This document shows, piece after piece, positions 8,891-16,963 of a DNA stretch of 64,000 nt. The translations under genes were made by a program, and so were the position numbers. The stretch comes from Bacillus sp. FJAT-44742 (GTDB lineage: Bacteria > Bacillota > Bacilli > Bacillales > Marinococcaceae), in the NCBI RefSeq assembly GCF_002797315.1, contig NZ_KZ454936.1, forward strand, positions 306,414 to 370,413. The letters are read 5' to 3'. Positions within the stretch are counted from its first letter, which is position 1, and the number at the start of each line of letters is the position of its first letter. Below the pieces are notes generated by a model. The model was not told the origin of the DNA and did not search any database. It saw only the letters and a program-made list of their open reading frames with translations.

Positions 8891-9421
8891 ATGGCACTAG
8901 CAACTTTTGCGGGAGGATGCTTTTGGTGTATGGTCGGACCATTTGCAGAAAAAGAAGGCGTAATCACTGTGACATCTGGCTATACAGGCGGTGAAACAGA
9001 AAATCCTAGCTATGAAGAGGTGTGCTCCAATACAACAGGCCACGTAGAAGCCGTTCAAATAGAGTACGACTCTGAAATAATCTCCTATAAAGAACTACTG
9101 GATATTTTTTGGAGGCAAATTGATCCCACTGATCCGGGAGGACAGTTTAATGACCGGGGGGAGTCTTATCAAACTGCAATCTTTGTGCATAATGATTACC
9201 AGCTTGAAGTAGCAAAAGAATCAAGGAGGGACCTGAACGCTCACGGACCGTTTAACGCTCCTATTGTCACAAAGATTCTACGGGCAAAGCCATTCTATAA
9301 AGCTGAAGAGCATCATCAGGACTATCATGAAAAGAATCGTTTTCACTATCTTTTATATAAAAAAGGATCAGGAAGAGAAGGTTTTATTAAAGCACACTGG
9401 GGGGACGGAAATGAAAAATAA
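8891..9421 (+). CDS. msrA: Peptide methionine sulfoxide reductase MsrA
   Basis: A 176-residue reductase of the S form of methionine sulfoxide. The catalytic signature GGCFWC sits at the N-terminus (Cys 10, with Cys 13 after it), followed by GYTGG and the conserved [13 protein letters not shown] block. ATG 8891 follows AAAAGGAGAG; the in-frame ATG 8861 has no ribosome binding site. The 3' end overlaps msrB by 11 bp, showing translational coupling. It acts in cytoplasmic repair of oxidised proteins, matching the other redox genes in the window. Confidence 0.95.
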   Translation: MALATFAGGCFWCMVGPFAEKEGVITVTSGYTGGETENPSYEEVCSNTTGHVEAVQIEYDSEIISYKELLDIFWRQIDPTDPGGQFNDRGESYQTAIFVHNDYQLEVAKESRRDLNAHGPFNAPIVTKILRAKPFYKAEEHHQDYHEKNRFHYLLYKKGSGREGFIKAHWGDGNEK

Positions 9422-9839
9422 AGAAGAGTTAAAGAAAAAGCTCACTCCTATACAATTTGAAGTGACACAAAACAATGGAACAGAGCGGCCATTTGAAAAT
9501 GAATATTGGGACCATAAAGAAGAGGGTTTATATGTTGACATTGTTTCAGGAACGCCGCTTTTTAGCTCTCATGATAAATTCGATTCTAATTGTGGCTGGC
9601 CTAGTTTTACAAAACCTCTAAATGAGGAACAGATAGTAGAAAAAGCGGATTTTAGTTTTGGTATGAGAAGAGTGGAGGTAAGAAGCAAAGACGCCGATTC
9701 TCATTTGGGTCACGTTTTTACTGACGGTCCAAAGCCGACAGGGCTTCGTTATTGTATTAATTCTGCGGCAATTAATTTTATTCCAAAGGATCAATTGGAA
9801 GAGCATGGCTATGAAGAATATAAGAATCTGTTTAATTGA
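9411..9839 (+). CDS. msrB: Peptide methionine sulfoxide reductase MsrB
   Basis: A 142-residue reductase of the R form of methionine sulfoxide. The catalytic Cys is C115 in GLRYCINS, and C61 in CGWPSF can serve as resolving Cys. The two CxxC zinc pairs found in enzymes such as E. coli MsrB are missing, as in many Gram-positive forms. A much longer frame begins at 9264, but ATG 9411 lies behind GGGGGGACGG and gives the family N-terminus. It overlaps the msrA stop and forms an operon with it. Confidence 0.95.
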   Translation: MKNKEELKKKLTPIQFEVTQNNGTERPFENEYWDHKEEGLYVDIVSGTPLFSSHDKFDSNCGWPSFTKPLNEEQIVEKADFSFGMRRVEVRSKDADSHLGHVFTDGPKPTGLRYCINSAAINFIPKDQLEEHGYEEYKNLFN

Positions 9840-9855
9840 TGGAGAAAAGGGAAAA

Positions 9856-9882
9856 GTTTAAGTGGAGCAGAAGAATGGGTAA
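9856..9882 (+). promoter_or_regulatory. Sigma-B-type promoter upstream of the ferritin-like gene
   Basis: GTTTAA, a 15-nt spacer and GGGTAA match the sigma-B consensus with one mismatch, about 77 nt before the ATG. Dps-type iron-storage genes are sigma-B controlled in B. subtilis. Confidence 0.6.
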
Positions 9883-9958
9883 AATAATGATGACACTACA
9901 ACAAGATCCCTAACAGAAATAGCTAAAAATCATGTTGATCGTTTAAGGAGGAGATTAT

Positions 9959-10393
9959 ATGGATCCGAAGCTACAAGAATTAATTGACGGTTTGAATGAG
10001 GATTTGGCTAACGAGTATGCAGCTTCTATTATGTACTCTAACTATGCAGCAGTGGTTTCAGGTTTATACCGCCAAGTGTTGAAGCCGTTTTTTGAAAGTG
10101 AAATATCAGATGAACAAGGTCATGCTCTTTATCTGGCAGAAAAAATCAAAACTCTAGGCGGTACTCCAACTACGAGAGCTGCAGAGGTAAAACAAACAAG
10201 TGACGTTTATGAAATGCTCCAAAATGCACGCCAGTCTGAGATTGATACGATTGAAAGATATAAGAAAAGAGTTAAGCTGGCAGAAGAGCTTGGTTTTGTG
10301 GAACTTCAAATTAAACTGGAAGATTTAATTGCTGATGAAACAGGACACATGGAAGAATTGGATCGGCTGTTAGACGATCCTCGGCTTCAATAA
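9959..10393 (+). CDS. Ferritin-like (bacterioferritin-type) protein
   Basis: A 144-residue, all-helical protein of the ferritin-like superfamily. Likely diiron ligands are seen in ANEYAAS (Glu near 18), ESEISDEQGHA and the C-terminal ADETGHMEEL, i.e. the E...ExxH...ExxH pattern of bacterioferritin-like four-helix bundles. Such proteins oxidise and store iron in the cytoplasm and limit Fenton chemistry. A GGAGGAG ribosome binding site precedes the ATG and a sigma-B-like promoter lies upstream. It could be a Dps relative, but the two ExxH motifs favour a bacterioferritin or rubrerythrin-type fold. Confidence 0.8.
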   Translation: MDPKLQELIDGLNEDLANEYAASIMYSNYAAVVSGLYRQVLKPFFESEISDEQGHALYLAEKIKTLGGTPTTRAAEVKQTSDVYEMLQNARQSEIDTIERYKKRVKLAEELGFVELQIKLEDLIADETGHMEELDRLLDDPRLQ

Positions 10394-10408
10394 CAGTAGC
10401 AAAACCAC

Positions 10409-10443
10409 AAAAAGCTCCCTGTCAATGTGACAGGGAGCTTTTA
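10409..10443. terminator. Bidirectional terminator between convergent genes
   Basis: Perfect 13-bp arms AAAGCTCCCTGTC/GACAGGGAGCTTT around AATGT with A and T tracts outside. It serves the ferritin-like gene and probably the Spo0E-like gene on the other strand. Confidence 0.85.
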
Positions 10444-10491
10444 AGACTATTCCTAAAGCAGATAACGAATGAGCTATGGATTATGACTTGA

Positions 10492-10635
10492 TCAGGTTTG
10501 CCAATGCTGGACTTCGGAAATTAAATGATCCAGCTCTTGACTACAGGAGAGAGTTTCTTCAGAACTAAGCCCAAATTTTTCAGCAGTCTCTAACATTTCT
10601 GTACGCTTTTCCTCAATATTTTCTAATAAGGACAT
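10492..10635 (-). CDS. Spo0E-like aspartyl-phosphate phosphatase
   Basis: A 47-residue ORF. The sequence MSLLENIEEKR...SQELDHLI contains the Spo0E-family signature SQELD (residues 32-36) inside a two-helix hairpin, and the length fits the family. Spo0E-type proteins dephosphorylate Spo0A~P and delay sporulation. A ribosome binding site AGAAGGG lies 6-7 nt before the ATG on the minus strand. It is convergent with the ferritin-like gene. Which response regulator it acts on cannot be told from sequence. Confidence 0.82.
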   Translation of the reverse strand: MSLLENIEEKRTEMLETAEKFGLSSEETLSCSQELDHLISEVQHWQT

Positions 10636-10700
10636 AGTTTTCCCTTCTTATAATATAGTTATCAAAAAGTATAACAACAATTGGATTTTTCTCTACCCTT

Positions 10701-10728
10701 TTGACAGAAGAAGTCATAAACTTACATA
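10701..10728 (+). promoter_or_regulatory. Sigma-A-type promoter upstream of the alpha/beta hydrolase gene
   Basis: TTGACA, a 16-nt spacer and TACATA lie about 47 nt before the ATG at 10775. Confidence 0.55.
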
Positions 10729-10774
10729 AAAAGCCTTTAGAATAAGCGTTTTCAAGGACTGGAGGACATAGGAC

Positions 10775-11698
10775 ATGGGAAAGTTTCGCAAAGATAAACT
10801 AAAAGCTAATATTAAAAAGTACCATGAGATATATAACTTTCCTGGAGAAAAAGAACGGGTAAAAGCAGATTACGAATTCTTGCCTGTAAACAATGATTTT
10901 CTTTTTTTTCAATGCTTTACTCCTGAATCTTACCAATATAATATACTGATTTTGCATGGATATTTCGACCATGCAGGAATGCTTTCAGAATTTATTCGTT
11001 ACCTGACAGAAAGTAAAGGACGCGTATTTATTATTGACCTGCCGGGACACGGGTTGTCAACCGGTGAGCAATATGTGATTGAGGATTTTACATATTACCA
11101 AAAGGTCCTGTATGCGATGGATGAGCAAATGAAACAATACGGGGCAGGAAAATATCATGTTATCGGCCACAGTACGGGAGGCGGGATCAGTGTCCAGCAT
11201 GTACTCACCAAACCAGATCATCAGTTTGAAAGTCTTACTCTTATTGCTCCTCTGGCGCGGTCCAGTAAATGGCATTTATCGAAAGCAGGGCATTCGTTAA
11301 TATCCCCTTTAGTCAAAGAGGTGCCAAGGAAAATACGGACCGATAAAGAAAATCCAGAGCTATCTGAAAGGATTAAAGAGGACCCTTTGCATGGCCCTGC
11401 CATTCCTCTATGCTGGCTCGAAGCAATGTTTGAGTGGGAAAAAGAAATGAGGGCTCTTGAGCCAAGTCAATTTCCTGTTCATATTATCCAGGGTAATATG
11501 GACAAAACTGTGGATTGGAAATACAACCTTAGGTTTTTAGAAAAAAAATTTCCTAATGCTTTCTTTTACTTAGTGGACCAAGGAGGACACCACTTGCTAA
11601 ATGAAAGAGACAGCATTAAGCATATGGTTTTTTCACTCATAACAAAAAAAATAATCAGCAAAGCAGAGGAATTAACAAACAACATGTCAAATAAATAA
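10775..11698 (+). CDS. Alpha/beta hydrolase (lysophospholipase-like)
   Basis: A 307-residue cytoplasmic alpha/beta hydrolase. An oxyanion-hole HG is at 61-62, the nucleophile elbow GHSTGG puts the catalytic Ser at 133, an acidic residue is in NMDKTVDW (D244 or D248), and the His is in QGGHHLLNE (273-274). The overall pattern resembles PldB-type lysophospholipases and monoacylglycerol lipases, but the substrate is not determined. The ATG has a GGAGG ribosome binding site. The SCP2-like lipid-binding gene follows 63 bp later and may share its transcript, which would suit a lipid substrate. Confidence 0.85.
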   Translation: MGKFRKDKLKANIKKYHEIYNFPGEKERVKADYEFLPVNNDFLFFQCFTPESYQYNILILHGYFDHAGMLSEFIRYLTESKGRVFIIDLPGHGLSTGEQYVIEDFTYYQKVLYAMDEQMKQYGAGKYHVIGHSTGGGISVQHVLTKPDHQFESLTLIAPLARSSKWHLSKAGHSLISPLVKEVPRKIRTDKENPELSERIKEDPLHGPAIPLCWLEAMFEWEKEMRALEPSQFPVHIIQGNMDKTVDWKYNLRFLEKKFPNAFFYLVDQGGHHLLNERDSIKHMVFSLITKKIISKAEELTNNMSNK

Positions 11699-11761
11699 AG
11701 GGAGAGCAGCAGGGTTGTATACCTCTTTACAGGTAAAAAAGATACAAAGGAGAAGACAGTT

Positions 11762-12091
11762 ATGAGAGTGATGGAAACATTGGAAAGCCTGTCCAGAAAA
11801 ATGAATGAAGACCCGAAAGAAATTGAAGGGGTAGAAAAAACATATCAATTTGATTTAACGGGGGAAGAAGAAGGGGTTTTTCAGATTCAATTTACGGATG
11901 GGCAGGTCTATTATCAAAAGGGAAAGCTTGAGACCCCAGATTGCACGCTAAAAATGAAAGACAATAATTTTCTGAAACTGGTTCAGGGAGAGTTAAATCC
12001 TACGACAGCATTTATGACAGGGAAGTTGAAGATTGAGGGCGGTATGGGAAATGCACTGAAGCTGCAAAAAATTCTTGGGGCGTACAATTGA
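11762..12091 (+). CDS. SCP2 sterol-binding domain protein
   Basis: A 109-residue single-domain protein of the SCP2 fold, which forms a hydrophobic tunnel for lipids or acyl chains. Recognisable parts are FQIQFTDGQVYYQKG, the DCTLKMKDNNFLKL strand-turn and the closing FMTGKLKIEGGMGNALKL, the last being the family's most conserved block. An AAAGGAG ribosome binding site lies 9 nt before ATG 11762; ATG 11771 is a possible alternative. Its ligand is unknown. Confidence 0.85.
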   Translation: MRVMETLESLSRKMNEDPKEIEGVEKTYQFDLTGEEEGVFQIQFTDGQVYYQKGKLETPDCTLKMKDNNFLKLVQGELNPTTAFMTGKLKIEGGMGNALKLQKILGAYN

Positions 12092-12260
12092 ATGATTACT
12101 CATTCATTAAGTCTGCCTTCTTAAGAGATACACAGCTTTGGCTAGGTTATCTAACAATGAGCGAAATAGTGGCTGGCTGTGTGTAGTTTGCAAATGAAAC
12201 TGTCAACATGTTTTGCTGTTGTACAAGGGGCATAAAAGGCAATACATTGAACAGAGTATA

Positions 12261-12308
12261 AAGAAAATCGCCTCCCTCGCCATATGGTGGAGGGGGCGAT
12301 TTTCTTTA
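12261..12308. terminator. Bidirectional rho-independent terminator
   Basis: Long arms beginning AAGAAAATCGCC and ending GGCGATTTTCTT, with one bulge, around GCCATATGGTG. It probably serves the SCP2 gene 170 bp upstream. Confidence 0.75.
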
Positions 12309-12330
12309 ACGGAAGCATCAAAAAGAATAT

Positions 12331-12369
12331 AAGAAAGAGACTCCCATGTTTTTGAAAAATATGGGAGTC
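12331..12369 (-). terminator. Terminator of the FbpB-like gene
   Basis: On the minus strand a 9-bp perfect stem GACTCCCAT/ATGGGAGTC is followed by TCTTTCTT. Confidence 0.75.
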
Positions 12370-12396
12370 CTGGGTAACGTTCTTTTTCCCTTTTTA

Positions 12397-12564
12397 TTAA
12401 TTCTGTACTTGCTTCTCCCGAGGCTTAACTTTTACTTGTACTTCTCTAGACTGGCGTTCTTCCAAACGCTCTTCAATTTTGTCTAATGCAGACATATCTT
12501 CCAACAGTTCACGCTTGTTTTCAGCAACAAGTTCTTCGAATGTGTGTCTAAGAGGTTTTCTCAC
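12397..12564 (-). CDS. FbpB family small basic protein
   Basis: A 55-residue ORF beginning MRKPLRHTFEELVAENKREL and continuing into an EERLEERQ helix, the pattern of the FbpB family. In B. subtilis FbpB is a Fur-controlled small protein that works with the sRNA FsrA in the iron-sparing response. The start is GTG 12564, with AAAGGA about 10 nt upstream; no in-frame ATG precedes it. A GATAATCATT half-site resembling part of a Fur box overlaps the start region, but a complete 19-bp Fur box is not seen. It has its own terminator. Confidence 0.75.
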   Translation of the reverse strand: MRKPLRHTFEELVAENKRELLEDMSALDKIEERLEERQSREVQVKVKPREKQVQN

Positions 12565-12823
12565 AGATAATCATTCCTTTATTTAAAATTGTCAATGACA
12601 GGAACATGTATATACAGTTATGTACCCTTATTTTACCGCATAAATGCAATAAAGTATAAGAAAAATGTTAATTTTTTTTGAATATTGTCAAATTATTTTA
12701 TAATGAAAAAAACATTTACAAAGGTACAGTAAATTGATAGAATATTTACAACTTTAAATTGATAAAGTTAAAGAGTTAGTGAATATATTTATATATAAAT
12801 ATTTTTATTAGGAGGAGAGAGGA

Positions 12824-12970
12824 ATGACTGTATCAGAAAAGAAAGCTATGGAAGATATGCAAAGAAAAATTGAAGAATTAACTGTAGAGTTAAGAGAGCT
12901 GAAGTATCACAACAGAAATGATTTTGAGAATCTAGATACTGACAGCTTTTTAACTGAAGTATATAACTAA
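12824..12970 (+). CDS. Small hypothetical coiled-coil protein
   Basis: A 48-residue ORF behind a very strong ribosome binding site (GGAGGAGAGAGG). The central part, MQRKIEELTVELRELKYHN, predicts as an amphipathic coiled coil. A possible sigma-A promoter (TTGAAT, 15-nt spacer, TATAAT) lies about 120 nt upstream at 12678-12704. The family is not recognised; the strong translation signal and charged helical composition make it a credible small protein. Confidence 0.55.
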   Translation: MTVSEKKAMEDMQRKIEELTVELRELKYHNRNDFENLDTDSFLTEVYN

Positions 12971-13102
12971 TATACATTCGTTTGTTTTCTTTGAAATTCC
13001 AGATAAAATAATCGGTAATGAAGAAAGGTTTTATTTTTTTTCTCAAAAGTGAACAAGTGCTCAGACAGCAATGCGACTCTTTATAAAAGAGGGGAGATTG
13101 GT

Positions 13103-14077
13103 ATGGTTAAACTTGCTTCTGAAAAAGGGATCTACAGGATCACATTACCAACCCCATTTCTTGTCGGCCCTGTTAACGTGTATATTATTAAAGGCGACAC
13201 ACTGACTTTGGTGGATACGGGCCCGGGCACTGATGAAGCCTGGGCCGTCCTGAAAAAAGAGCTAACCAGCCTTGGTTTAGACCCGGAAGATATCGAACAG
13301 GTAATCATAACTCATCACCACCCTGATCATACTGGAATGGTCCACAAATTCTTTCGGAAGGCTAGAATTCTCGGTCATTGGAAAAATGAACCCTGGCTGC
13401 AAAAAGATCAGCATTTTTTGGCAGAGGTGAGAAGTTTCTTTCAATCTTTATCTCGGACAGCTGGAGTGCCGGATGTATTGACTGAAAAGATCATTCAAAA
13501 TCAGGCAGCTTACCAAAAATATATAAGCACGGCATCTCTTACTTACCGTCTAAAAAATGGAGACATTGTTCCTGGATTGCCAGGGTGGAGATCCTATGAA
13601 GTTCCAGGACATGCTCAGAGTCATATTATTCTGTATGAAGAACAGACTGGTATAATAATTGGTGGGGATCATTTGTTGGCTCACATCTCTTCAAATGCTA
13701 TTATAGAGGCGCCCTATAATAAAGAGTCAAGACCAAGAACCTTACTTCAGTACCGGGAGTCTTTATTGCTTTGTACTGAACTAACCGTTTCGATGGTATA
13801 TCCTGGTCACGGGGACTTTTTTGATAAACCACATTCCTTGATAGAGAAACGACTAAACGAACAAAACAACAGAGCCGAGTATATATACCAAATGATCAAG
13901 GAAAACCCCGGAAAAACTGCTTTTGCTGTTTCAAAAGAGCTTTTTCCAAAGGTATACCAAAAGCAGCCTGACCTTACGCTATCTGAGGTTATTGGACATC
14001 TGGACCTGCTTCTTATACATGGAAGAATCAAAGAAGATTGTTTTGGAGATCAAGTTACTTACTCTAATTATGAATGA
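13103..14077 (+). CDS. MBL-fold metallo-hydrolase
   Basis: A 324-residue metallo-beta-lactamase-fold hydrolase. The zinc motif HxHxDH is at 71-76 (HHHPDH), further ligands are in PGHAQSH, GGDHLL and PGHGD, and a C-terminal region of about 80 residues resembles the winged-helix tail of the LACTB2/glyoxalase-II-like subgroup. The substrate could be a thioester, phosphodiester or RNA. ATG 13103 follows AGAGGGGA by about 8 nt; the frame extends to GTG 13049 without a ribosome binding site. It appears monocistronic. Confidence 0.85.
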   Translation: MVKLASEKGIYRITLPTPFLVGPVNVYIIKGDTLTLVDTGPGTDEAWAVLKKELTSLGLDPEDIEQVIITHHHPDHTGMVHKFFRKARILGHWKNEPWLQKDQHFLAEVRSFFQSLSRTAGVPDVLTEKIIQNQAAYQKYISTASLTYRLKNGDIVPGLPGWRSYEVPGHAQSHIILYEEQTGIIIGGDHLLAHISSNAIIEAPYNKESRPRTLLQYRESLLLCTELTVSMVYPGHGDFFDKPHSLIEKRLNEQNNRAEYIYQMIKENPGKTAFAVSKELFPKVYQKQPDLTLSEVIGHLDLLLIHGRIKEDCFGDQVTYSNYE

Positions 14078-14121
14078 GTATTCACTCATAGTAGAGGAGC
14101 CTTGCTGAAGAATATTTTCAG

Positions 14122-14148
14122 GTTAAAAAAACCTCTTTAGATGGGTAT
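14122..14148 (+). promoter_or_regulatory. Sigma-B-type promoter upstream of the ytxH-like gene
   Basis: GTTAAA, a 15-nt spacer and a perfect GGGTAT lie 80 nt before the ATG. YtxH-type general stress genes are sigma-B dependent in B. subtilis. Confidence 0.6.
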
Positions 14149-14227
14149 AGAGTACATTACAGTGCAGACGTTATGGTAAGATGATAACAAGCAAACTGTC
14201 TATACTCTGAAAGGAAGGCGGATAATT

Positions 14228-14692
14228 ATGGAACCTCAAGAAAAGAAGGGGAAATCGGGTCTTCAAATTGGTATGGCTCTTGGTGGAATCATTGGTATTG
14301 GACTCGTAGTGGCAAATAAAAAAACCAGAGAAAATGTGTTTAATGCAACTAAACAAACCGTTAGTACTGTAAACGAGGCTACACGTTTTGTCTCTCAAAA
14401 TCGAGATGATATTATGCAGCAGTTGAAAAATACATCCCAGAGATTTTCAGAGTTACTGAAAAAGGCCAGTGAAGATTTACAGTATATTTCTGATAAGGCG
14501 TTGGATTTAAAAGAAACAACAGTTGAATTTAAAGAAGTAACAAAGGAATCAGCCCAAGAAATCCGCGAGCTCAAAAGTGAAGTGGAAAAAGAATTTGAAC
14601 AAAACAAAATAGCAGGCACAATTCCTGGAGACGTGGAAGCGGTAGAAAAGCTTCCTGAAGAAGGAGAAGAACCACTGGATCGAACACATTAA
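14228..14692 (+). CDS. YtxH domain-containing protein
   Basis: A 154-residue protein with one N-terminal membrane helix (GLQIGMALGGIIGIGLVVAN, about residues 11-30) followed by a long amphipathic coiled coil and an acidic tail. This is the layout of the YtxH/gas-vesicle-like general stress family, whose molecular role is unknown. An AAAGGAAGG ribosome binding site precedes the ATG. The sigma-B-like promoter upstream and the terminator downstream make it a single-gene stress unit. Confidence 0.75.
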   Translation: MEPQEKKGKSGLQIGMALGGIIGIGLVVANKKTRENVFNATKQTVSTVNEATRFVSQNRDDIMQQLKNTSQRFSELLKKASEDLQYISDKALDLKETTVEFKEVTKESAQEIRELKSEVEKEFEQNKIAGTIPGDVEAVEKLPEEGEEPLDRTH

Positions 14693-14737
14693 TTCAGACA
14701 ATAGTAAAGAGGCTGGTACAAAACCCGGCTATTGAGA

Positions 14738-14772
14738 AGAGCCCTCACCAATCGGTGAGAGCTCTTTTTTTT
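14738..14772 (+). terminator. Rho-independent terminator
   Basis: Arms AGAGCCCTCACC and GGTGAGAGCTCT pair with one mismatch and are followed by eight T residues. Confidence 0.85.
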
Positions 14773-14825
14773 ACTTCTCAAAAACGATGTTGATTCCTGT
14801 TCTGTTACAGTGGAGGATTTTCTAT

Positions 14826-14851
14826 GTTTACTGCTAAAGCGTAAAGGCAAT
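14826..14851 (+). promoter_or_regulatory. Weak sigma-B-like promoter upstream of the VLRF1-type gene
   Basis: GTTTAC, a 14-nt spacer and GGCAAT match the sigma-B consensus with two mismatches, 53 nt before the ATG. Confidence 0.35.
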
Positions 14852-14904
14852 ATATCCTATAACGAAACAGTTAGGTTATCGTCACTTAGAAAGGAGAATT
14901 ACAC

Positions 14905-15705
14905 ATGGCACTAGCAGAAGAATTACTAAAATATAAAGAAAAGAAAGATGATCATGGAGTTCTTTCAGTTTACCTGAATACCGATTTTGGTGAAGGGACA
15001 CAGCACAATGGAGAGTGGAAAATCCGTCTGAAAAACGGGTTGAAGAGGCTTCAGGAATATGTGGAAAAAAGCGGTTCTGACGAAGAACTAAAAGCATTTA
15101 AAAATATCAGCAAAAAGGTTCACGAGCACATCCTGTCACAGCAGACAGATATGCAAAAAGGCATTGTTGTTTTCGCTTCTGCTGATGGCGGTTTTTGGGA
15201 AGAAACAAAGGTGCAGGTATCCCTTGAGAGTGAGTTTCATTGGGAGAAATCCCCGGTAGTCGAGCCTTTAGAAAAACTGGAGTCTACCTATCCTCCAGCA
15301 GGGCTTCTTCTTATCCAGCAAAGAGATGTTATCTTAATCGACTCTGCAATGGGTGAGATAAGAGATGAAGTGAAATACAGCTGGGAATTTGAGACAGAAG
15401 ACTGGAGAGAATATAAAGGGAATGCATCAAGTGACAGGCTGGCATCTGGCTCAACCCAGGTGGATGAGTTCCAGCACAGATTTGAGGAAAACCGTCTACG
15501 GTGGTATAAACAGCTTGGACCAATCATTGATAAGCAAGTGAAAAATAGAAATTTAAAAGGGGTTTATTTAATAGGAAATAAAGAATACGTTAAAGACCTA
15601 GAACAACACTTGAATAAAGAAATATTAGATGTAATTCCAAAAAACCTGTACTCTAAGCCAGCACATGAGATTTTAAATGAGGTGTACGGCGAATCAGTTC
15701 GATAA
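14905..15705 (+). CDS. VLRF1/aeRF1-type release-factor-like protein
   Basis: A 266-residue cytoplasmic protein resembling the Bacillus proteins annotated as VLRF1 family aeRF1-type release factors, distant homologs of eukaryotic/archaeal release factor 1 thought to act on stalled ribosomes. The N-terminal VLSVYLNTD strand, the central LLLIQQRDVILIDSAMGEI and the C-terminal VKNRNLKGVYLIGNKEYVKDL follow the family pattern. Function in bacilli is not demonstrated. An AGAAAGGAG ribosome binding site and a terminator frame it as a single gene. Confidence 0.6.
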   Translation: MALAEELLKYKEKKDDHGVLSVYLNTDFGEGTQHNGEWKIRLKNGLKRLQEYVEKSGSDEELKAFKNISKKVHEHILSQQTDMQKGIVVFASADGGFWEETKVQVSLESEFHWEKSPVVEPLEKLESTYPPAGLLLIQQRDVILIDSAMGEIRDEVKYSWEFETEDWREYKGNASSDRLASGSTQVDEFQHRFEENRLRWYKQLGPIIDKQVKNRNLKGVYLIGNKEYVKDLEQHLNKEILDVIPKNLYSKPAHEILNEVYGESVR

Positions 15706-15714
15706 ATATATGGA

Positions 15715-15744
15715 CAAGCTCCCAATCTGTTGGGAGCTTGTTTC
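15715..15744. terminator. Rho-independent terminator
   Basis: Perfect 11-bp arms CAAGCTCCCAA/TTGGGAGCTTG around a 4-nt loop, with TTTC after. Confidence 0.8.
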
Positions 15745-15808
15745 ATCGTTTTTTCTGGTTCAAGGAATCTTTCCATTGTTTTCTTTTTAGAGACTCAGAC
15801 ATTTGCAT
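15743..15808 (-). CDS. Possible 21-residue basic peptide
   Basis: A minus-strand ORF of 21 codons (MQMSESLKRKQWKDSLNQKK...) with an AGGGAGG ribosome binding site 4-5 nt ahead. It is strongly basic and ends in the terminator shared with the VLRF1-type gene. It may be a real micropeptide, but the length is too short to judge from sequence alone. Confidence 0.3.
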   Translation of the reverse strand: MQMSESLKRKQWKDSLNQKKR

Positions 15809-15937
15809 CCTCCCTGTAAAAACCCCCTCTCCCTGCCAGCTACTGCCATAAGTGAAGGAAGAATCCAACCATTCGACTTTCCTTATATCACGCTTTACAA
15901 TAAGTAAGAAATACAGTCAAAAAAGGAGAGGGCAAGA

Positions 15938-16318
15938 TTGAAATTTATTATGCAGGAGCAGGGTTTTAGCACAGAGACTGAGTTTGGTTCTTTACAAATT
16001 TCAGGCAACGAAAAATTTGGTTTCCGTCCGTATCAACTGCTCGTTTCTTCGATTGCAGTCTGCAGCGGAGGCGTACTAAGAAAGGTGCTTGAAAAAAAAC
16101 GAATAGAAGTAAGAGATATTACAGTTGATGCTGCCGTTACGCGTAATAATGAAGGGGCTCAAGAGATTCAAAAAGTCCACCTGCATTTCGTCATTAATGC
16201 TCCTAATGCAAACAATGAGCAAATAAAGAAAAGCTTGGAAGTGACAAGAAAGAATTGTTCTATGGTTCAATCTGTTCAAGAAAGTATACATATTACAGAA
16301 TCATTTGAACTAGTATGA
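15938..16318 (+). CDS. OsmC family protein
   Basis: A 126-residue OsmC/Ohr-fold protein. The first Cys of the fold lies in SSIAVCSGGVLRKVL and the second in TRKNCSMVQSV, matching the two Cys positions that reduce organic hydroperoxides in OsmC/Ohr, so a thiol peroxidase activity is plausible. It starts with TTG 15938, 9 nt after AAAGGAG; the next in-frame ATG (15950) would cut the first beta strand. Its stop overlaps the start of the YitT-like gene (ATGA), so the two are translationally coupled. Confidence 0.8.
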   Translation: MKFIMQEQGFSTETEFGSLQISGNEKFGFRPYQLLVSSIAVCSGGVLRKVLEKKRIEVRDITVDAAVTRNNEGAQEIQKVHLHFVINAPNANNEQIKKSLEVTRKNCSMVQSVQESIHITESFELV

Positions 16319-16935
16319 AAATTCTCCTTGTAACAGCTTTATGGCTGACAGGAGGGGCAGTTCTGCAGGGGACAGCCATGGCTTTATTTTTGTTTCCCTA
16401 TGATATACCGTCAGGAGGAGCAGCGGGCGTGACAATATTATTTCACCACTGGTTTTCTTTTCCTCATGAATATACGTTATGGGGAATGAATGCGGTTATG
16501 CTGGCTGGTGCTTGTCGCTGGATAGGTGTAAAAAGTGCTCTCAAAACTTTATATACGGTATCAGCTGCTTCCTTCTCTATATTTCTTTTATCTTCCTTTA
16601 TAAGGTTTGACTCTTTCCCGGGAATGATCTCTATTCCGGCTGGAGCTTTCCTTTTTGGTTTAGGTGTAGGCTTATTGTATTGCAAAGGAGCTTCTTCTGG
16701 TGGGTTCGCAATACTGGCTCATATCATTTATCGTTTTAGCGGAGTGCTGCCGGGACGTCCATTGTTCTGGATGAATATGTCTATATTTTTACTATTAGCT
16801 ATTGTGATCGATGTTTGGGTGTTTGTCGTAGCTTTGCTTACCCAGTGGATTAGCTCCTCTTTAATAAATGTGACTGTAAGAACTTATGAGAAGTCAATTA
16901 AGGAAAAGTATAATAACGATTACCTTCCAACATAG
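16315..16935 (+). CDS. YitT family membrane protein (short form)
   Basis: A 206-residue membrane protein with five or six hydrophobic spans, matching the YitT/DUF161 N-terminal domain, including PYDIPSGGAAGVTILFH and CKGASSGGFAILAHI. It lacks the cytoplasmic DUF2179 domain found in the usual 280-residue YitT proteins, so it is a short form rather than an obvious truncation: the end is a normal stop after a basic tail. It overlaps osmC by 4 bp. The transported compound is unknown. Confidence 0.8.
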   Translation: MKILLVTALWLTGGAVLQGTAMALFLFPYDIPSGGAAGVTILFHHWFSFPHEYTLWGMNAVMLAGACRWIGVKSALKTLYTVSAASFSIFLLSSFIRFDSFPGMISIPAGAFLFGLGVGLLYCKGASSGGFAILAHIIYRFSGVLPGRPLFWMNMSIFLLLAIVIDVWVFVVALLTQWISSSLINVTVRTYEKSIKEKYNNDYLPT

Positions 16936-16963
16936 GATATGAGAGAGCGGGCTCTGGCAAGAA

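Larger units (their letters stand above)
12092..12396. other. Intergenic region between the SCP2 gene and the FbpB-like gene
   Basis: About 300 bp without a gene. It contains two inverted repeats (12261-12308 and 12331-12369) that end transcription from the two sides. Nothing else was recognised. Confidence 0.6.

Noticed and set aside
12562..12580. Fur-box-like GATAATCATT at the start of the FbpB-like gene
   Set aside because: Only a half-site is present and it overlaps the start codon region; a full 19-bp box was not found.
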